In this document: positions 15,771-23,957 of the stretch, piece after piece
Position numbering within the stretch: the stretch's first letter is position 1
How the letters are laid out: every line of letters begins with the position of its first letter
Assembly: GCA_903893795.1 (NCBI GenBank)
Contig: CAITNO010000158.1
Span: 1 to 40,184, forward strand
Reading direction: 5' to 3'
DNA length: 40,184 bases
From: Candidatus Hydrogenedentota bacterium
Lineage (GTDB): Bacteria > Hydrogenedentota > Hydrogenedentia > Hydrogenedentales > CAITNO01
Program-made: the position numbers and the translations under genes
The notes under the pieces: generated by a model
What the model was told of the DNA's origin: nothing
The model's input: only the letters and a program-made list of their open reading frames with translations
The model's database searches: none

Positions 15771-15806
15771 TTCCGCACCCGCCTGCGTCCGCCCCTCTGT
15801 GGAGCG

Positions 15807-16148
15807 TTACCCGTCCCCGCTCCTGCGCGGCATCGTTTGGACCTGTCTTCTTAACTCCTCCGTGAACATTTTCACATTGGCTTTGTTCTTACCCCAATCC
15901 AGACGCTGCGTCGGCAAAATACAGCGGCTCGTGACCGTAATGTCATTGCGGGGACGCAGGTCGATAACCACCACTTCTCCCCAGGAACGCCAGTTCCAAC
16001 CGACGCGCGCAATTATTTTTTCGGCCGTGTCTTTTCGCACACGCCACCCCAGCGTTCCCACAACCCCCCTGATGGTGCCGTGCAGGTCACTTACCCGGAC
16101 TTCCAGGGTGAAGCGTGTGGTGCTGTAAGCGGGAAATCCAAAAGCCAT
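15807..16148 (-). CDS. Conserved hypothetical protein, 113 aa, WSWGE / DWGKNK motifs
   Basis: No function is recognised. The protein is soluble, has no signal peptide, and has a balanced composition unlike the Arg/Pro-rich shadow frames around it. Residues ~50-95 carry NWRSWGEVVVIDL and then LPTQRLDWGKNKANVKMF. From memory, a family of about 110-residue bacterial hypothetical proteins carries a similar WSWGE...PTQ.xDWGKN..N pattern, but I cannot search to confirm this. GAGAGGG lies seven bases upstream of the ATG, a good Shine-Dalgarno. It starts 45 bp after the stop of the HzsA-like gene on the same strand, so the two are probably cotranscribed. Confidence 0.78.
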   Translation of the reverse strand: MAFGFPAYSTTRFTLEVRVSDLHGTIRGVVGTLGWRVRKDTAEKIIARVGWNWRSWGEVVVIDLRPRNDITVTSRCILPTQRLDWGKNKANVKMFTEELRRQVQTMPRRSGDG

Positions 16149-16193
16149 GTCTCAACCCTCTCTTTCCTGTTTTCCTGCCGGTTAGGCAACCCA

Positions 16194-19100
16194 CTATTCA
16201 TTCGCCGCAATAGGAGATCCCTGGCCCTTCTGGCGCAGGGCCTCCAGCAGCGCCAATCGTGTCGAACGCTCCGGATATTGGGCTGCCAGGTCGCGGAGAG
16301 TTTCGCGGGTCCCCTCATCGGCCAGTTGCCCCAGGGCCACGGCGGCGGCATGGCGCGTGTCGGGGGCGTTGTTCAGGTCGCGGACGATTTTGAGCAGCAC
16401 GGGCACCGCCTGCGGGGCGCCAATGTTGCCCAGGGCCCACGCCACCGCCGAGCGCCAGCAGGGCGTCAGTCCGTTGTGAAGAAAGAGCACGCCCGGCCCG
16501 AGGGGATCGGGCCTGCCGGCGGCGGCCTCGGTCGGGCTGCCGTCCAGCAGGGCGATGAGCGTGTCCGCCGATTTCGGATGGGCCAGATTACCCAGGGTTC
16601 GGGCGAGATAGAAGGAAACCCAGTTTTCCAGGGGCAGCGCATCGACCACGGGAATGCCCGTGTTGAAGACTCGCTTGATGCCACTGTCCATCGCGGCATA
16701 GCGCAGCAGAGCCGCCTCCACGCGGGGCGCGGCGGCCTGGTCGCGGCAGGCCAGCGAGAGTATTTGGGCGGCGCGGATTTCCGGGCCGGGATGTCCGCCC
16801 CAGCACCGGATGGTGGTGGATACCGCCTCTTTGATTTCCGGAAGGGGCTGCGCGGACCCATCCCCCAGCATGGCCAGGCAGGTTTCGACCACGGTCTTAC
16901 CCCCGGCCTGACGGCGCAGCACGCGGCCGACGAGGGTTTCGTAATCGTCATTGGGGAGGAGGAGCGCGCGGTCCGGGTCGATGGGTACGGACCGGATGAG
17001 CTGGGCCAGCATCGCGTCGGCCCGGGTCGATCCCATCCTGTCCAGCGCCTCGATGATGAAGTAGTGGATGGGTGAGGCATGGCAGGCCATCAGGGCCGGG
17101 TGATCGCCGTACCAATAGGTGTAATCGGGATAGTCCTTCAGGCCAGCAAAGGCCTGAATCAGGGCGTTTTCCGCCTCGGGCGTGCCTATCCGGCCCAAGG
17201 CTTCGGCGACGGCTTCGGCCAGGAACAGGTTGCCCGTGGCGGGCACGCCGTGGGTGACAAGCAGTTCCGAAAGCATGGGCACGTCCGTGGTGTCTCCGAC
17301 CTGGCCCAGGGCGCGGGTCGCGGCCTGAAGACTCCTCGGATTGACGGGAGACAGCGCGTTGAAGCTGGCCCCGTCGCTTTCGTGTCCGTCCTTCCGCCAG
17401 GCGGGATAGGGGTTCTTGCCCTGTTCGTTGGAAACGTGGTTTCGCAGGGCGGTGCGGGCGGTGGCATCGCCCGTGTGCCCAAGGGCAACGGCCGCGCGCC
17501 GCACCCAGTCCGGGTTTTCACTTTCGACCTGTCTCGTCAGTTCACCCCCGATGGACTCCCAGGAAATGCCGGCAAACCAGGCCCGCCAGGCTTCCGCCCC
17601 GTCCCTTGGCTTCCCTTCCTCGACAAACGGATTGAACTGCTCGCTGTGCCCCGTCAGGTTCTCCAATGCCATGGCCGCGCCCTGCGCCACGACGGGGTCA
17701 TTATCGCTGAGGGTCTTGAGGAGCGGCGGCACGGAGGTCCGCGTTCCGCAGGCGGCCAGGGCGACGGCGGCCGCCAGGCGGGTTTCGCGGGAGGGGTCAC
17801 CGAGCGCCTCGGCCAATGCGGGCGCTGCGCTGGGGTCGCGGAACAGGGCAAGCACCTGGGCGGCGGAAGTCTTGAGCCCGGTGTCGCCTGATTGCAGTTG
17901 TGCGATGAGGGCGTTCACGTCGTCGCGGCCCGTGGCCGCCGGGGACGAGGTGCCGCTGTGACGGTTGATGCCGGCCACTTCGCGGAAGCGGTCGAACTGC
18001 AGTTCCATGAGGCCTGTTACCGCCGGATTGTTGCCGCGGAAATGGTGGGGCCGACCCGCGCCCAGCAGGGACACGGGCGGCGCCAGGAGCGCCAGCGCCC
18101 GGGGTGTCCGGGCGACCGGGGCGGACTGGCGCGGCTGGTGGCAGCCCACGCAGGTGCGTCGTTCGCCGGGCCGCACATACATCCAAGACATCTCGTTCAA
18201 TTCGGAGCGCCCCTCGGCATCCACCGCTTGCAGGGCGATGGGCGTGTCGGCGGGCACCTCGACAAAGAACGAGCCGTCCGGCGCCAGCGGCACCGTGCCC
18301 AGTTCAACCGTTTCGTTGCCCGCATGGACGATGTAGGAGTGGGAAGACCGGTTGGTCAGGCCCGTGCCCGCCAGCACCCGGATCGCTCGGACATGGCCCC
18401 ACCCGGCGGTGCTGTTCTTGGTGTTCCGGGCATTCTGGCAGAAGATCATGCCGGTGGGTTTCTGCGGGCTGTCCGGCTGCAGGTCGGCCTGTGCGTGGAG
18501 TTGGGGCGGCCGGGGCCGCGCGCCGACGTAGACCGGCGAATGGAGCGGCGCGCCTGCCGAGTCGTGCACCGTGGTCAGCACGGGCGGCACGCTTTGCGGG
18601 TCCAGAATGCAGATTTCCTGGTAGCTCGGCTCGCGCACCGTTTTCTTCTGCCCCGCCTCCAGCACCTCCACATTCACCGGCCGGGCGACCGTGCAGAGCA
18701 GTCGTCCGTCGGGCAGCGCGGCAACGTCGCCCGCCTCCAGTCCGAAATTGCGCATGCTCTCCTGGGAATGGCCCATGCGGCCCACGGTGATGCCCGCGCT
18801 GGACACATAGGCCACCTGACCATCCGGCATGGGGGCCGGACTGCCGCAATTGAATGCGCGCAGTCTGCCGCCGTATTCGGGGCCCTGGTCCAGCCCAAAC
18901 TCCGTCTGGCCCCGGGTGCCGTCGGGGAAGACGGCGTGCAGCAGCGTTTCCACCTTGCCCCGGTCGAAGAAGTTGTCCGAGCGGATGAAGAGGATGCGGC
19001 CATCGGCCAGCACTTCCGGCTCGTTGTCGAATATGATCGTGTTCGTCAGGGGATGTATGGCCGATCCGTCGGGGTTCATGGCATAGAGGGCGCGGGAGGG

Positions 19101-20261
19101 CGGGTTGTGATACTCCTCGAAAGTGCCCATGCGCGTCGAGGTGAAAACGATGCGCCCGTCGGGCAGTTCGGCCGGGTCGATGTCAAAGAAGGGGCCGTCG
19201 GTCAACTGCTGCGGCGTGCCGCCTTCGGCCGCAATCCGGTAAAGATGGAAGAAGGCGTCGCCCTCCCGGGCCATGGAGAAATAGACCCAGTTGCCATCGA
19301 AAGAAACGCCGGGCGAACCCAGGGCTCCTGCGCCCGCGTCGAGGAGCGTCTGCGGCTGCACATCCGGACGCGCCGGTTTGAGCAGCATCAGCCTGTGCCC
19401 CACTTTCATGGGCGCCGGAAGGTCGTGTTCGGGGAAGGTGCGGGCCTTGCGCGGATTGAAAATGGTCACGCTCAGGCTGTCTGCGGGGGAGTTGCCCGTG
19501 TTCGCGTTGGGCCGGTAGAGGCTGCAGTCCCCGCCCACAAACACCACCGCACCGGGCCAGGAAAAGTCTTCGGCTGGCGCCCGCCGCTCCACTTTCTTTG
19601 CGGACACAGTGGTGGCGATTTTCGCGGCGGCCACGGCAACCTTGCCCGTCTCGGCGCCGCCCGGCTCGGTGCTGGCGGGAAGGACCAGCCTGCCCCAGGG
19701 CCCCGCACCGTACTCGCTTATCACCTCGGCCTTTACCCATTTCTGGTCATCAAAACTGGGCTGTTCCCAGTTTGGAATCTCTGCATCGGCGCTTTTCCAG
19801 CCCCCGTCCGAAACCGAAATAATCTGCCTGCCGTCCTGCAGTTCGGCCACAAATCGCACCAGCAGCCCCGAAGGTCCAGGAAAGGTGTTGACGGCCTCGA
19901 CCGCCAGCACGACCCGCCCAGGCGACAGCAGGGCCGACAGGTCATAGCGCTTGGGTCTGTTCCAGGCGCTGATATCCGTTTCACTTTCGCCCACGGGCCG
20001 GCCGTTCAGGTAAAGGACAAAGAGGTTGTCGCAGGTAATGATGATTTCGGCCGACCGCAGCGCGGGACTTTCGGGCAGGGACAGTTCCGTCCGGAAGAAG
20101 CGGACGCTGGCATCAAACGCGTTGGGCGATTCGCCCGCCGTCGGCGGGTGCCAAATCCACTTCGCGCCGTCCAATCCGTCATTCGGCGCCTGGGCCGAAG
20201 CGGTCAAAGCGGCCAGCACCAGCAGTCCCGAAAAGACACCATAGCCGAATCTGGATTTCAT
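16194..20261 (-). CDS. Secreted HzsA-like protein: lectin-like domain, PD40 propeller, CxxCH motif and HEAT repeats
   Basis: This 1355-residue protein has a signal peptide (cleavage near residue 23-25). Residues ~30-180 look like a galactose-binding/rhamnosidase N-terminal fold (KWIWHP, VLYLNGRPVGE, VLAVEAVNTFPG). Residues ~235-520 have TolB-like PD40 repeats (LYRIAAEGGTPQQLTDG, ELPDGRIVFTSTRMG, ALYAMNPDGS). Residues ~600-715 match the middle region of hydrazine synthase alpha-like proteins (MIFCQNARN, HVRAIRVLAG, GSFFVEVPADTPIALQAVD) and end in ERRTCVGCHQPRQ, a c-type haem motif with Cys704, Cys707 and His708. Residues ~790-1350 are PBS-lyase/HEAT repeats (ETRLAAAVALAACG, DPVVAQGAAMALENLTG). 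It is one haem motif in a periplasmic scaffold; no catalytic role is shown, and nothing here suggests anammox metabolism. AGAAGG lies upstream of the ATG. Confidence 0.88.
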   Translation of the reverse strand: MKSRFGYGVFSGLLVLAALTASAQAPNDGLDGAKWIWHPPTAGESPNAFDASVRFFRTELSLPESPALRSAEIIITCDNLFVLYLNGRPVGESETDISAWNRPKRYDLSALLSPGRVVLAVEAVNTFPGPSGLLVRFVAELQDGRQIISVSDGGWKSADAEIPNWEQPSFDDQKWVKAEVISEYGAGPWGRLVLPASTEPGGAETGKVAVAAAKIATTVSAKKVERRAPAEDFSWPGAVVFVGGDCSLYRPNANTGNSPADSLSVTIFNPRKARTFPEHDLPAPMKVGHRLMLLKPARPDVQPQTLLDAGAGALGSPGVSFDGNWVYFSMAREGDAFFHLYRIAAEGGTPQQLTDGPFFDIDPAELPDGRIVFTSTRMGTFEEYHNPPSRALYAMNPDGSAIHPLTNTIIFDNEPEVLADGRILFIRSDNFFDRGKVETLLHAVFPDGTRGQTEFGLDQGPEYGGRLRAFNCGSPAPMPDGQVAYVSSAGITVGRMGHSQESMRNFGLEAGDVAALPDGRLLCTVARPVNVEVLEAGQKKTVREPSYQEICILDPQSVPPVLTTVHDSAGAPLHSPVYVGARPRPPQLHAQADLQPDSPQKPTGMIFCQNARNTKNSTAGWGHVRAIRVLAGTGLTNRSSHSYIVHAGNETVELGTVPLAPDGSFFVEVPADTPIALQAVDAEGRSELNEMSWMYVRPGERRTCVGCHQPRQSAPVARTPRALALLAPPVSLLGAGRPHHFRGNNPAVTGLMELQFDRFREVAGINRHSGTSSPAATGRDDVNALIAQLQSGDTGLKTSAAQVLALFRDPSAAPALAEALGDPSRETRLAAAVALAACGTRTSVPPLLKTLSDNDPVVAQGAAMALENLTGHSEQFNPFVEEGKPRDGAEAWRAWFAGISWESIGGELTRQVESENPDWVRRAAVALGHTGDATARTALRNHVSNEQGKNPYPAWRKDGHESDGASFNALSPVNPRSLQAATRALGQVGDTTDVPMLSELLVTHGVPATGNLFLAEAVAEALGRIGTPEAENALIQAFAGLKDYPDYTYWYGDHPALMACHASPIHYFIIEALDRMGSTRADAMLAQLIRSVPIDPDRALLLPNDDYETLVGRVLRRQAGGKTVVETCLAMLGDGSAQPLPEIKEAVSTTIRCWGGHPGPEIRAAQILSLACRDQAAAPRVEAALLRYAAMDSGIKRVFNTGIPVVDALPLENWVSFYLARTLGNLAHPKSADTLIALLDGSPTEAAAGRPDPLGPGVLFLHNGLTPCWRSAVAWALGNIGAPQAVPVLLKIVRDLNNAPDTRHAAAVALGQLADEGTRETLRDLAAQYPERSTRLALLEALRQKGQGSPIAANE

Positions 20262-20382
20262 CGTGTTACCTTCTTACTCCAAGGCGTTAGTCGACATCAG
20301 TAGATGCAGGCGTCCAGCAGGGACAACACCTCGTCCAGCACACTCTCGGACGCTTTTCCGACCGTTTGCGCAGGCCTTGCTT

Positions 20383-20454
20383 ACTGGGAGCGCAGGCGTC
20401 CCGCCGGCCGTGTTCGTTATTCAAAACAGCCGGCGGGACGCCGGCGCTCCCAGT
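20383..20454. repeat. Palindromic repeat (family 2, full copy) at the 3' end of the GT4 gene
   Basis: Two 28-bp arms (20383-20410 and 20427-20454) are inverted copies with two mismatches around a 16-bp loop. Each arm reads ACTGGGAGCGC, then a purine or C, then GGCGTCCCGCCGGC. The right arm overlaps the GT4 stop codon by one base. A half copy sits upstream of the same gene. It may end transcription on the minus strand, although no T tract follows. Confidence 0.8.
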
Positions 20455-21677
20455 CAAAGGCACACTGCCGCAAGCAGTTCCAGATACTCCCGCGCGCGGT
20501 CGATGCGGCTGAAATGGGCCTGGGCGTAATTGCGGCCCCTTTCCCCGCAGCGTCGGGCGGCGGCCGGATCACCCGTCCATTGCGCCACGGCCTCCGCCAG
20601 CGCCTGGCTGTCTTCCGGCGGCACGGCGACCCCGCCGCCGGACTCGTTGAGCAGTTGCAGCGCCTGTCCCGCCGCGCCCAGCACGATGGGCCGCGCACAG
20701 GCCATGATTTCGAACATCTTGCTGGGGATGTTGGTCAGGAACACGTCGCGTTTGAGCAGCGGCACCAGGCACAGGTCGGCGGCGGCGTAGTGGGCAGGCA
20801 TCTGTTCCTTGGGCACGGCGGGCAGAAAACGGACATTCTGCAGCCCCTTTTCACGGGCCATATCCGCCAGCGCCGCCTTGCGGGCACCCGCGCCGACGAA
20901 CACAAACAGCAGGTCCGCCCGTTCCTTGAGCCGCTCCGCCGCGTCGAGCACCACCTCCAGCCCCTGGGAAAGGCCGTGCGCGCCGATGTACAGGGCGACG
21001 AAACGGTCGCCCCAGCCCTGCGCTTCGCGCACCCCGTTCTTTCGGTCCGCGGGCGTGAAGAAATCCAGGTCCACACCGTTCGGGATCGTGCGCACTTTGT
21101 AGCGGGAGACGCCGCGCGCGATGATGTCCTCCGACGCGGCCTGCGCCACGGTCACGATAACCCTTGCGCGGCGGTAGAGGAAACTTTCGAGCCGCGAGAG
21201 CGGCCAGACCAGCACCGGATGGGTGATGACGCCCAGGTCAATAATCTGCTTGGGCCAGAGGTCGCGCACCTCCAGCACGAAGGGTCGCCGTTTGAGCGCG
21301 GCGACAATCCACCCGGCCAGGCCGCAGAGCATCTGCGGCGAGGTGGCCGCGACCACGTCGCAGGGCCCCGCCTTGATGAGCGCCGCCAATGTCGCCATGA
21401 AAAGAAAGCTCACAAAGGACAGGCTGCGCCGCAGCGCGCCGCGGTTCGCCGTGGCAAAAAGCCAGCAGCGCAGCACACGAATGCCGTCCACCTCCTCCGT
21501 GAACAGCAGCCGCCCCCGATAGGCAGGCGGCACAACGCCCTCGGGATAGTGCGGCAACCCGCACACCACGGTGACATCGTGCCCCTGCCGCACCCATTCG
21601 CGTGCATGCTCATGGGTGCGCGCCGCGGGCGCGCCCGGTTCGGGGGGGAAATACTGGCACAGAAACAAAATCCGCAA
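20454..21677 (-). CDS. GT4-family glycosyltransferase (WbuB-like)
   Basis: This cytoplasmic enzyme of 407 residues is predicted to move a sugar from a nucleotide donor to a glycan or lipid acceptor. The N-terminal half begins RILFLCQYFPPEPGAPAART, the usual GT4 N-terminal strand and loop, and continues with DVTVVCGLPHYPEG and VLEVRDLWPK. The C-terminal half has VALYIGAHGLSQGLE, FVGAGARK and NIPSKMFEIMACARPIVLG, the donor-binding region with its conserved Glu. The start is set at TTG 21677: GGGAG lies six bases upstream and the family alignment begins there. The ATG at 21761 would add 28 residues translated from a dispersed repeat and is rejected. It lies downstream of the minus-strand sulfatase-like gene on the same strand (147-bp gap). 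Acceptor and linkage cannot be read from the sequence. Confidence 0.9.
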   Translation of the reverse strand: MRILFLCQYFPPEPGAPAARTHEHAREWVRQGHDVTVVCGLPHYPEGVVPPAYRGRLLFTEEVDGIRVLRCWLFATANRGALRRSLSFVSFLFMATLAALIKAGPCDVVAATSPQMLCGLAGWIVAALKRRPFVLEVRDLWPKQIIDLGVITHPVLVWPLSRLESFLYRRARVIVTVAQAASEDIIARGVSRYKVRTIPNGVDLDFFTPADRKNGVREAQGWGDRFVALYIGAHGLSQGLEVVLDAAERLKERADLLFVFVGAGARKAALADMAREKGLQNVRFLPAVPKEQMPAHYAAADLCLVPLLKRDVFLTNIPSKMFEIMACARPIVLGAAGQALQLLNESGGGVAVPPEDSQALAEAVAQWTGDPAAARRCGERGRNYAQAHFSRIDRAREYLELLAAVCL

Positions 21678-21726
21678 AACGGTCTCCCTGCGGAATCCAG
21701 GGGGATTCCGACAAGACGGTGGCATG

Positions 21727-21757
21727 ACTGGGAGCGCCGGCATCCCTGCCGGCTGTT
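21727..21757. repeat. Palindromic repeat (family 2, single arm) upstream of the GT4 gene
   Basis: The sequence ACTGGGAGCGCCGGCATCCC and the following TGCCGGCTG match one arm of the full palindrome at 20383-20454. Two copies therefore flank the GT4 gene. When read in frame it makes the false N-terminal extension of that gene. Confidence 0.72.
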
Positions 21758-21824
21758 CCATGAAATCCCTTCGAATTCCAGCGAGAATCTACCACGGGCG
21801 GTTGCGCCGCCTCCAGCCCCAAGC

Positions 21825-23708
21825 CTAATTGACGTATCCCAGCGTCTTGAGCTGTTCCCGGTTTTCCGCGCCGGAGATCCCGCCGCCCTGGTCCGTTTTG
21901 CCGCCAATGTGGATAAAGCCGATGCCGGAAACGGCCGACCAATGGTCCCGGTTTCCCGGGCGCAGGGTGATTCGGCAATGCCCGTCGGGCACCTCCACCT
22001 CCGCAACATCAAAGGAATAAACGGGAAAGGCCGTCGGCTGGGATGCCGTCCAGACCGCTTCTGCCGGGGGAGCGCCCATCACTTCCACCCGCACCGACGA
22101 ACCCGCATGCCCCAGCAGATCCGGGGTTCCGTTGAGCCACACCGACACCTGGTATCGGCCCGGGTCCACGTCCAGCGTCAGGGTGAGCGGCGGGGGTTGC
22201 TCCGCCCAGTTCGCCGCCCAGAAGGTGCCCCCGGCGAAGGTCCAGCGGTTGTCTGTGGTGTCGGCCGCGCCGGGCGTCGCTTCGGCAATGGTCGCAACGG
22301 CCTCCGCAGGCGCCGCCCATGCCGGGTCGAACTGTTTGGAGAAATCGAAATGGCGGTACAGGCACGGCAGAGCCGTGTAGGCATTCCACAGCGGGAGCAC
22401 GCGGCTTTCCAGGGTCGTGCGATACTTCCCGGCCGCCTCTTCGGACAGGGAGACCGCCTCATGGCCCGCGGAGGCGCCCGCAGGGACGAAGCGTTCCGTG
22501 TTCTTCTCCACATCGTGCTCGTAGCGGTGTTCGCGGTCGATGAGCATGAACACGCCACCGGTCTCGTAGACACCGGCGCGGGAGAAGACCGGCTCGCCGG
22601 TCTCGGCCTTTTCACCCCGGATGAGGGGCGTCAGGCTGACGCCCTGCATCGCCGTGCCGCCTTTCAGCCCGGCCAGGTCGAGCAGCGTCGGTAGAATGTC
22701 CACACAGCGGGTGAGCCCCGCAACGCGCCTGCCCGCGGGCAGTCCCGGTCCCGAGAGAATCAGCGGCGTGCGCAGCACCGGATCCGCAATGGTCTCATGG
22801 CCCCAGGTGGTGCCGTCCTCCCCCAGCAGGTCGCCATGATCCGAACTGATGACGAAGAGGGTGTTCTTCTCCAGACCGCGCTGCGCCAGCAGAGTTTTCA
22901 GACTGCCGATGGCCTCATCTGCCTGCCGGATGGAGCTGTCGTGGAGACCGCGCAGGCAGGCCTGGTCTTCCGGGGTGAAGCGGCCGCCGCTCTTGCTGAC
23001 CGGCGTTCCGTTCTTGATGTTTGCGCTTTCGTATCCCGACGCCGCCCAGTCACCGCCCCGGTGCGGAAAATGGGTATCCATGGTGTGCACATAGAGGAAT
23101 ACCGGCGCCGACGGATGGGCGCGTTTGTCAAGCTCGGCCTCTATCGAGGGAAGCATTAGCGCCAGGGATGGGCTGGGAAACTGGTCCGGGCTCGGCACGA
23201 GGGTGCTGTTTTCAAAGGCCTGGTAGAGCCTGCTGCGCGGTGAGATGTAGGGATGGGCCGAAACGCAGACCGTGTCATAACCGTTGTCGCGCAGTATCTC
23301 GGGCAGCAGCTTTTCATCGGGGGGCACCACCCGGGGCACATTTTCGCCGCCGCCGAAATCCAGGCAGGACACGGGAAAGAACCTGCCCGTCATGAACGCG
23401 GGAACAGACAGCTTGGTCCAGAGGCCCTGCGCGTAATTGTTCTCGAAGAGCACGCCCGTTTTGGCCAGCCCGTCGATGACGGGCGAGGTGGCGCGGTCAT
23501 AGCCGTAGCACGAAAGATGGTCGGAGCGGCAGGCGTCCAGCAATACCCACACAATATTGGGCGGTCCTGCGGGCCGCGCCTCGGCCTCGGTGGGTGCCTG
23601 GATGGGCACGGCAATGGGGGGCGGCGATTCGGTCCGCATCAGAAAATACACGGCGACCACCGCCAGAAAGAAAGCCGCTATGGCCGCGATTCTATTTCCC
23701 AAAACCAT
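21825..23708 (-). CDS. Sulfatase-like protein of the alkaline phosphatase superfamily, Thr in the nucleophile position
   Basis: This 627-residue protein is membrane-anchored by an N-terminal helix (residues ~7-24). The sulfatase domain (~50-420) shows metal-binding Asp58 in LLDACR, then SCYGYDRATSP, HTMDTHFPH, ISSDHGDLLGEDG and DILPTLLDLAGL. Where FGly sulfatases have C/S-x-P-S-R, this reads TKLSVPAFMTGR with Thr98 in the Cys position. That is closer to the Thr-type phosphotransferase/phosphodiesterase branch (EptA has a T..SVP pattern, from memory) than to an arylsulfatase. A C-terminal beta module (~490-610: TDNRWTFAGGTFW, GRYQVSVWLNG, CRITLRPGNRDHW) and the ending LKTLGYVN are shared with the divergent neighbour. 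The substrate is unknown. The Shine-Dalgarno is weak (GAGG very close to ATG). Confidence 0.88.
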   Translation of the reverse strand: MVLGNRIAAIAAFFLAVVAVYFLMRTESPPPIAVPIQAPTEAEARPAGPPNIVWVLLDACRSDHLSCYGYDRATSPVIDGLAKTGVLFENNYAQGLWTKLSVPAFMTGRFFPVSCLDFGGGENVPRVVPPDEKLLPEILRDNGYDTVCVSAHPYISPRSRLYQAFENSTLVPSPDQFPSPSLALMLPSIEAELDKRAHPSAPVFLYVHTMDTHFPHRGGDWAASGYESANIKNGTPVSKSGGRFTPEDQACLRGLHDSSIRQADEAIGSLKTLLAQRGLEKNTLFVISSDHGDLLGEDGTTWGHETIADPVLRTPLILSGPGLPAGRRVAGLTRCVDILPTLLDLAGLKGGTAMQGVSLTPLIRGEKAETGEPVFSRAGVYETGGVFMLIDREHRYEHDVEKNTERFVPAGASAGHEAVSLSEEAAGKYRTTLESRVLPLWNAYTALPCLYRHFDFSKQFDPAWAAPAEAVATIAEATPGAADTTDNRWTFAGGTFWAANWAEQPPPLTLTLDVDPGRYQVSVWLNGTPDLLGHAGSSVRVEVMGAPPAEAVWTASQPTAFPVYSFDVAEVEVPDGHCRITLRPGNRDHWSAVSGIGFIHIGGKTDQGGGISGAENREQLKTLGYVN

Positions 23709-23797
23709 GCCTCAATTTTGCAGAAGACCTGTTTCAGTGCGGGTCGGCGCGCCCATGGCGGGCGGCGGGTGTTTCTTCTCCGTCAACATGTGGCGGA

Positions 23798-23806
23798 ATT
23801 GTATCA
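23798..23806 (-). promoter_or_regulatory. Extended -10 element for the minus-strand sulfatase-like gene
   Basis: The minus strand reads TGATACAAT, an extended -10 (TGnTACAAT), 90 bp upstream of the ATG at 23708. I see no good -35. It lies in the divergent region between the two sulfatase-like genes. Confidence 0.4.
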
Positions 23807-23887
23807 TGCGTGGAAAAGGAACGGTAGCCGTGCGGAGTAGGCTCCTTCTTGATTGCGTCGACCATGGCGCCCCTTCGCGGAAATATC

Positions 23888-23896
23888 TGCTATGAT
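23888..23896 (+). promoter_or_regulatory. Extended -10 element for the plus-strand sulfatase-like gene
   Basis: TGCTATGAT matches an extended -10 (TGnTATAAT) about 62 bp upstream of the chosen TTG start. No convincing -35 is visible. Confidence 0.4.
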
Positions 23897-23957
23897 GAAA
23901 TAGTTGGCCGATGACGGCCGACAGCGGCGCGGGGAGGAGGAACGGAGGCCTGTTGTC

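Noticed and set aside
16194..20261. Evidence for anammox (hydrazine synthase)
   Set aside because: Only a middle-domain-like region and one CxxCH are present; the beta/gamma subunits and multihaem partners are missing and the fusion to HEAT repeats is unlike HzsA.
17892..20303. 803-codon plus-strand frame opposite the HzsA-like gene
   Set aside because: No motif or signal and biased composition; the minus strand holds well-formed domains over the full length.
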